Part shown: positions 6,188 through 6,962 of the stretch, one piece after another
Position numbering within the stretch: position 1 is the stretch's first letter
Layout of the letters: each line of letters begins with the position of its first letter
Origin: Bacteroidota bacterium
Lineage (GTDB): Bacteria; Bacteroidota; Bacteroidia; Bacteroidales; GCA-2748055
Assembly: GCA_030642565.1 (NCBI GenBank)
Contig: DAOWNM010000146.1
Span: 1 to 6,962, forward strand
DNA: 6,962 nucleotides
Direction: 5' to 3'
Notes under the pieces: model-generated
The model's database searches: none
Seen by the model: the letters and a program-made list of their open reading frames with translations, nothing else
What the model was told of the DNA's origin: nothing
Position numbers and translations under genes: made by a program

Positions 6188-6962
6188 ATGAAAAAAATAT
6201 TATTGCCCTTTGCATTGCTTTCGTTACCAACCCTGCTCAATGCTGCTACTGCTGCCACACAACTGGAAGGTGGATTTAAAGTAGGGCCCGCTATTATTCT
6301 GATTACCATACTGATCCTCTTTGTAATGGTGGGATTTGTGTTCCGCGCCAAGGATACAACCGATTTTTATGCTGCCGGAAGAGGCATCTCAAAAGTTGGT
6401 TCCGGGATGGCCATCGCCTCAAACTGGATGAGTGCTGCTTCTTTCCTTGGAATGGCTGCACTGATGTACGGATCGGGGTACCACGGACTCGCCTATGTGG
6501 TAGGATGGACCGGTGGTTATGTGCTGCTGTTGATTATGATGGCCGGACAGATCAGGAAGTATGGAAAATATACCGCGGCCGACTTTATTGGTGACCGCTA
6601 CTATTCTAAAACGCTCAGGGCCGTTGGCGCTATCATCGCAATCCTGATCTCTATCTCCTACTGCGTAGGACAATTTGGCGGGATCGGACTGATGTTTCAA
6701 TGGGTCATGGGTATCAAATACTCCCTTGCCGTTATTATCGGAGGTTCAGTGGTACTGACCTACACCCTGATCTCGGGGATGCTGGGCGTAACCAAGAACA
6801 TGCAGATCCAATATGTCATTATTGTTATTTCGTTCCTGATCCCCCTCTTTATTCTGACTGCCAAATTTGACTACTTCTGGCTGCTGCCGCAAATCGGATA
6901 TGGTTCGGTGGTATCAGATGCCATCTCAGGATTACCTATCAATGAGACCAAAGCACTTTTCA
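6188..6962 (+). CDS. Sodium:solute symporter large subunit (VC_2705/ActP-like), partial at the right edge
   Basis: A secondary transporter of the SSS family that uses a sodium gradient to import a solute, probably a small organic acid by similarity to acetate permease ActP. I translated 258 codons from the ATG at 6188 with no stop before the edge; family members are roughly 500-600 residues, so about half is present. A signal-like N-terminus (1-20, ending LLNAA) precedes the first core helix (about 34-52), as also seen in ActP. Landmarks are TTDFYAAGR (57-65), ASNWMSAASFLGMAALMYGSGY (77-98), GKYTAADFIGDRYYS (126-140) and the helix pair around TYTLISGMLGVTKNMQIQY (191-209). The preceding DUF4212-like gene fits the known two-component arrangement in which the small gene comes first. 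The substrate cannot be decided from sequence. Confidence 0.93.
   Translation, partial: MKKILLPFALLSLPTLLNAATAATQLEGGFKVGPAIILITILILFVMVGFVFRAKDTTDFYAAGRGISKVGSGMAIASNWMSAASFLGMAALMYGSGYHGLAYVVGWTGGYVLLLIMMAGQIRKYGKYTAADFIGDRYYSKTLRAVGAIIAILISISYCVGQFGGIGLMFQWVMGIKYSLAVIIGGSVVLTYTLISGMLGVTKNMQIQYVIIVISFLIPLFILTAKFDYFWLLPQIGYGSVVSDAISGLPINETKALF

Overview
The window most likely comes from a member of the Bacteroidota (Bacteroidetes). Four things suggest this: a type I-beta DAHP synthase with a C-terminal AroQ chorismate mutase, a layout typical of that phylum; start codons that lack Shine-Dalgarno sequences; a signal peptide cut just before Gln; and a promoter close to the phylum's TTTG-N20-TAnnTTTG consensus. 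Base composition is moderate in GC and looks uniform. I see no mobile element, CRISPR array, tRNA or rRNA. I cannot name a genus.

Left part, minus strand (1-3029): a compact aromatic amino acid operon. In order of transcription it holds a promoter (about 3029-2998), a 16-codon leader ORF rich in Tyr and Phe codons (2979-2929), a transcription attenuator (antiterminator 2926-2892, terminator 2898-2875), prephenate dehydratase pheA (2863-2024), DAHP synthase/chorismate mutase (2014-929) and 3-dehydroquinate synthase aroB (923 to beyond the left edge). The genes are 5-9 bases apart. The products cover the two entry steps of the shikimate pathway and the two steps from chorismate to phenylpyruvate. 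The leader should let charged Phe and Tyr tRNA levels set transcription of the whole unit. This ribosome-mediated attenuator is the best finding in the window.

Middle, plus strand: a complete endonuclease III gene (nth, 3089-3733) diverges from the operon. It is followed by two genes for exported proteins of unknown function: a lipoprotein (3888-4814) and, 11 bases further on, a small secreted protein with four cysteines (4826-5272). A strong intrinsic terminator (5313-5347) closes this block.

Right part, plus strand: a two-gene transporter unit of the DUF4212 small subunit / VC_2705-type sodium:solute symporter class. The small subunit (5408-6154) is unusual because about 160 residues sit between its two membrane helices. 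The large subunit (6188 onward) is cut by the right edge. All intergenic stretches are under 300 bases.
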